5,167 bases of DNA from JACCVL01 sp038233135 (GTDB taxonomy: Bacteria; Actinomycetota; Actinomycetes; Propionibacteriales; Nocardioidaceae), in assembly GCA_038233135.1 (NCBI GenBank), contig JBBSMN010000202.1:1-5167 (forward strand), written 5' to 3'. The translations under genes were made by a program, and so were the position numbers. The notes below the pieces were generated by a model that was not told where the DNA came from, ran no database searches, and saw nothing but the letters and a program-made list of their open reading frames with translations. Shown here piece after piece: positions 4,684 to 5,167 of this stretch (positions within the stretch are counted from its first letter, which is position 1; each line of letters begins with the position of its first letter).

Positions 4684-5167
4684 GTGAGCACCGCAGAGAC
4701 GACCGAGCCGGCGCGGCCGGCACCGGCCGAGCCGGCGACGTACGACGTGCACGCCGCGCAGGACAAGTGGCGACCGGTGTGGGACGAGCTCGACCCGTTC
4801 CGGGCCCTGGACGACGGCTCCAAGCCGCGCCGCTACGCGCTGACGATGTTTCCCTACCCCTCCGGCGACCTGCACATGGGCCACGGCGAGGTGCTGGCCC
4901 TGCACGACGTGCTGGCGCGCTACTGGCGGATGCGCGGCTTCGACGTGCTCAACCCGATCGGCTGGGACTCCTTCGGCCTCCCGGCCGAGAATGCCGCGAT
5001 CCGCCGCAACGAGCACCCTGCCGTCTACACGTACGCAAACATCGAGGTGCAGGCCGAGTCCCTGCGCCGCTATGCGGTGAGCTTCGACTGGTCGCGGCGG
5101 CTGCATACCTCCGACCCCGACTACTACCGCTGGACCCAGTGGCTGTTCCTGCGCTTCCGCGAGCAGG
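4684..5167 (+). CDS. leuS: Leucyl-tRNA synthetase, N-terminal part (3' end outside window)
   Basis: LeuS attaches leucine to tRNA-Leu using ATP, in the cytosol. The window holds 161 complete codons, roughly the first sixth of a typical bacterial enzyme. After a 20-residue alanine/proline/glutamate-rich extension (STAETTEPARPAPAEPAT) comes the class I catalytic core: YDVHAAQDKWRPVWDE (20-35), then YALTMFPYPSGDLHMGHGEV (51-70). The HIGH signature is HMGH at residues 64-67. Next come NPIGWDSFGLPAENAAI and the segment FDWSRRLHTSDPDYYRWTQW, all typical of LeuS. The variant GDLHMGHGEVLALHDVLARYWRM is, as I recall, the actinobacterial form rather than the RLHMGHVRNYT form of many other bacteria. GTG 4684 follows AGGAG. 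The upstream leader peptide, hairpin and terminator suggest transcription attenuation responding to leucine-tRNA charging. Confidence 0.97.
   Translation, partial: MSTAETTEPARPAPAEPATYDVHAAQDKWRPVWDELDPFRALDDGSKPRRYALTMFPYPSGDLHMGHGEVLALHDVLARYWRMRGFDVLNPIGWDSFGLPAENAAIRRNEHPAVYTYANIEVQAESLRRYAVSFDWSRRLHTSDPDYYRWTQWLFLRFREQ

Noticed and set aside
4606..5106. A 166-codon - strand frame across the leuS start
   Set aside because: It is antisense to clear leuS sequence and runs through the leader terminator. No recognisable domain.
1..5167. CRISPR array, insertion sequence, toxin-antitoxin or defence system
   Set aside because: No regularly spaced repeats, transposase, terminal inverted repeats or recognisable defence-gene motifs were found in the window.

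Overview
The window is high-GC, densely packed DNA with every supported gene on the + strand, typical of an actinobacterium. The assignment rests on gene order (proB, proA, nadD, rsfS, histidine phosphatase, tRNA-Ala, leuS), on frequent GTG/TTG starts, and on a mix of Shine-Dalgarno and apparently leaderless genes. A Micrococcales-type organism is plausible, but that finer placement is inference. It is a housekeeping region: no mobile elements, CRISPR arrays or defence genes are visible.

Layout. Positions 1-561 hold the 3' part of proB (end of the kinase domain plus the PUA domain). Positions 653-1018 encode a conserved-looking protein of unknown function. Positions 1039-2310 are proA, the second enzyme of proline synthesis. 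Positions 2339-2482 encode a 47-residue single-helix membrane protein. Positions 2521-4237 are a tightly coupled nadD - rsfS - histidine phosphatase group, whose genes overlap by four bases at GTGA and TTGA junctions. A tRNA-Ala(GGC) lies at 4335-4407. The 5' end of leuS begins at 4684 and runs off the window.

How the parts work together. ProB and ProA make glutamate-5-semialdehyde for proline. NadD makes the dinucleotide precursor of NAD. RsfS silences ribosomes when nutrients are scarce. The phosphatase has the position and motifs of mycobacterial GpgP (glucosyl-3-phosphoglycerate phosphatase) rather than of a glycolytic mutase. LeuS charges tRNA-Leu.

Most interesting region. The roughly 275 bases between the tRNA and leuS look like a complete transcription-attenuation leader. 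A -10 box sits exactly six bases before an ATG that opens an 11-codon peptide, MQSSLLLIVPR, with three consecutive leucine codons. An 11-bp hairpin over the stop codon follows, then a textbook intrinsic terminator with a five-T tract, and then leuS with its own AGGAG site. Two other genes (proA and the 47-residue protein) share the same geometry, TANNNT then six bases then the start codon, which suggests leaderless transcripts. Upstream of the leader promoter is a cluster of palindromes and DnaA-box-like words that the genes do not explain.
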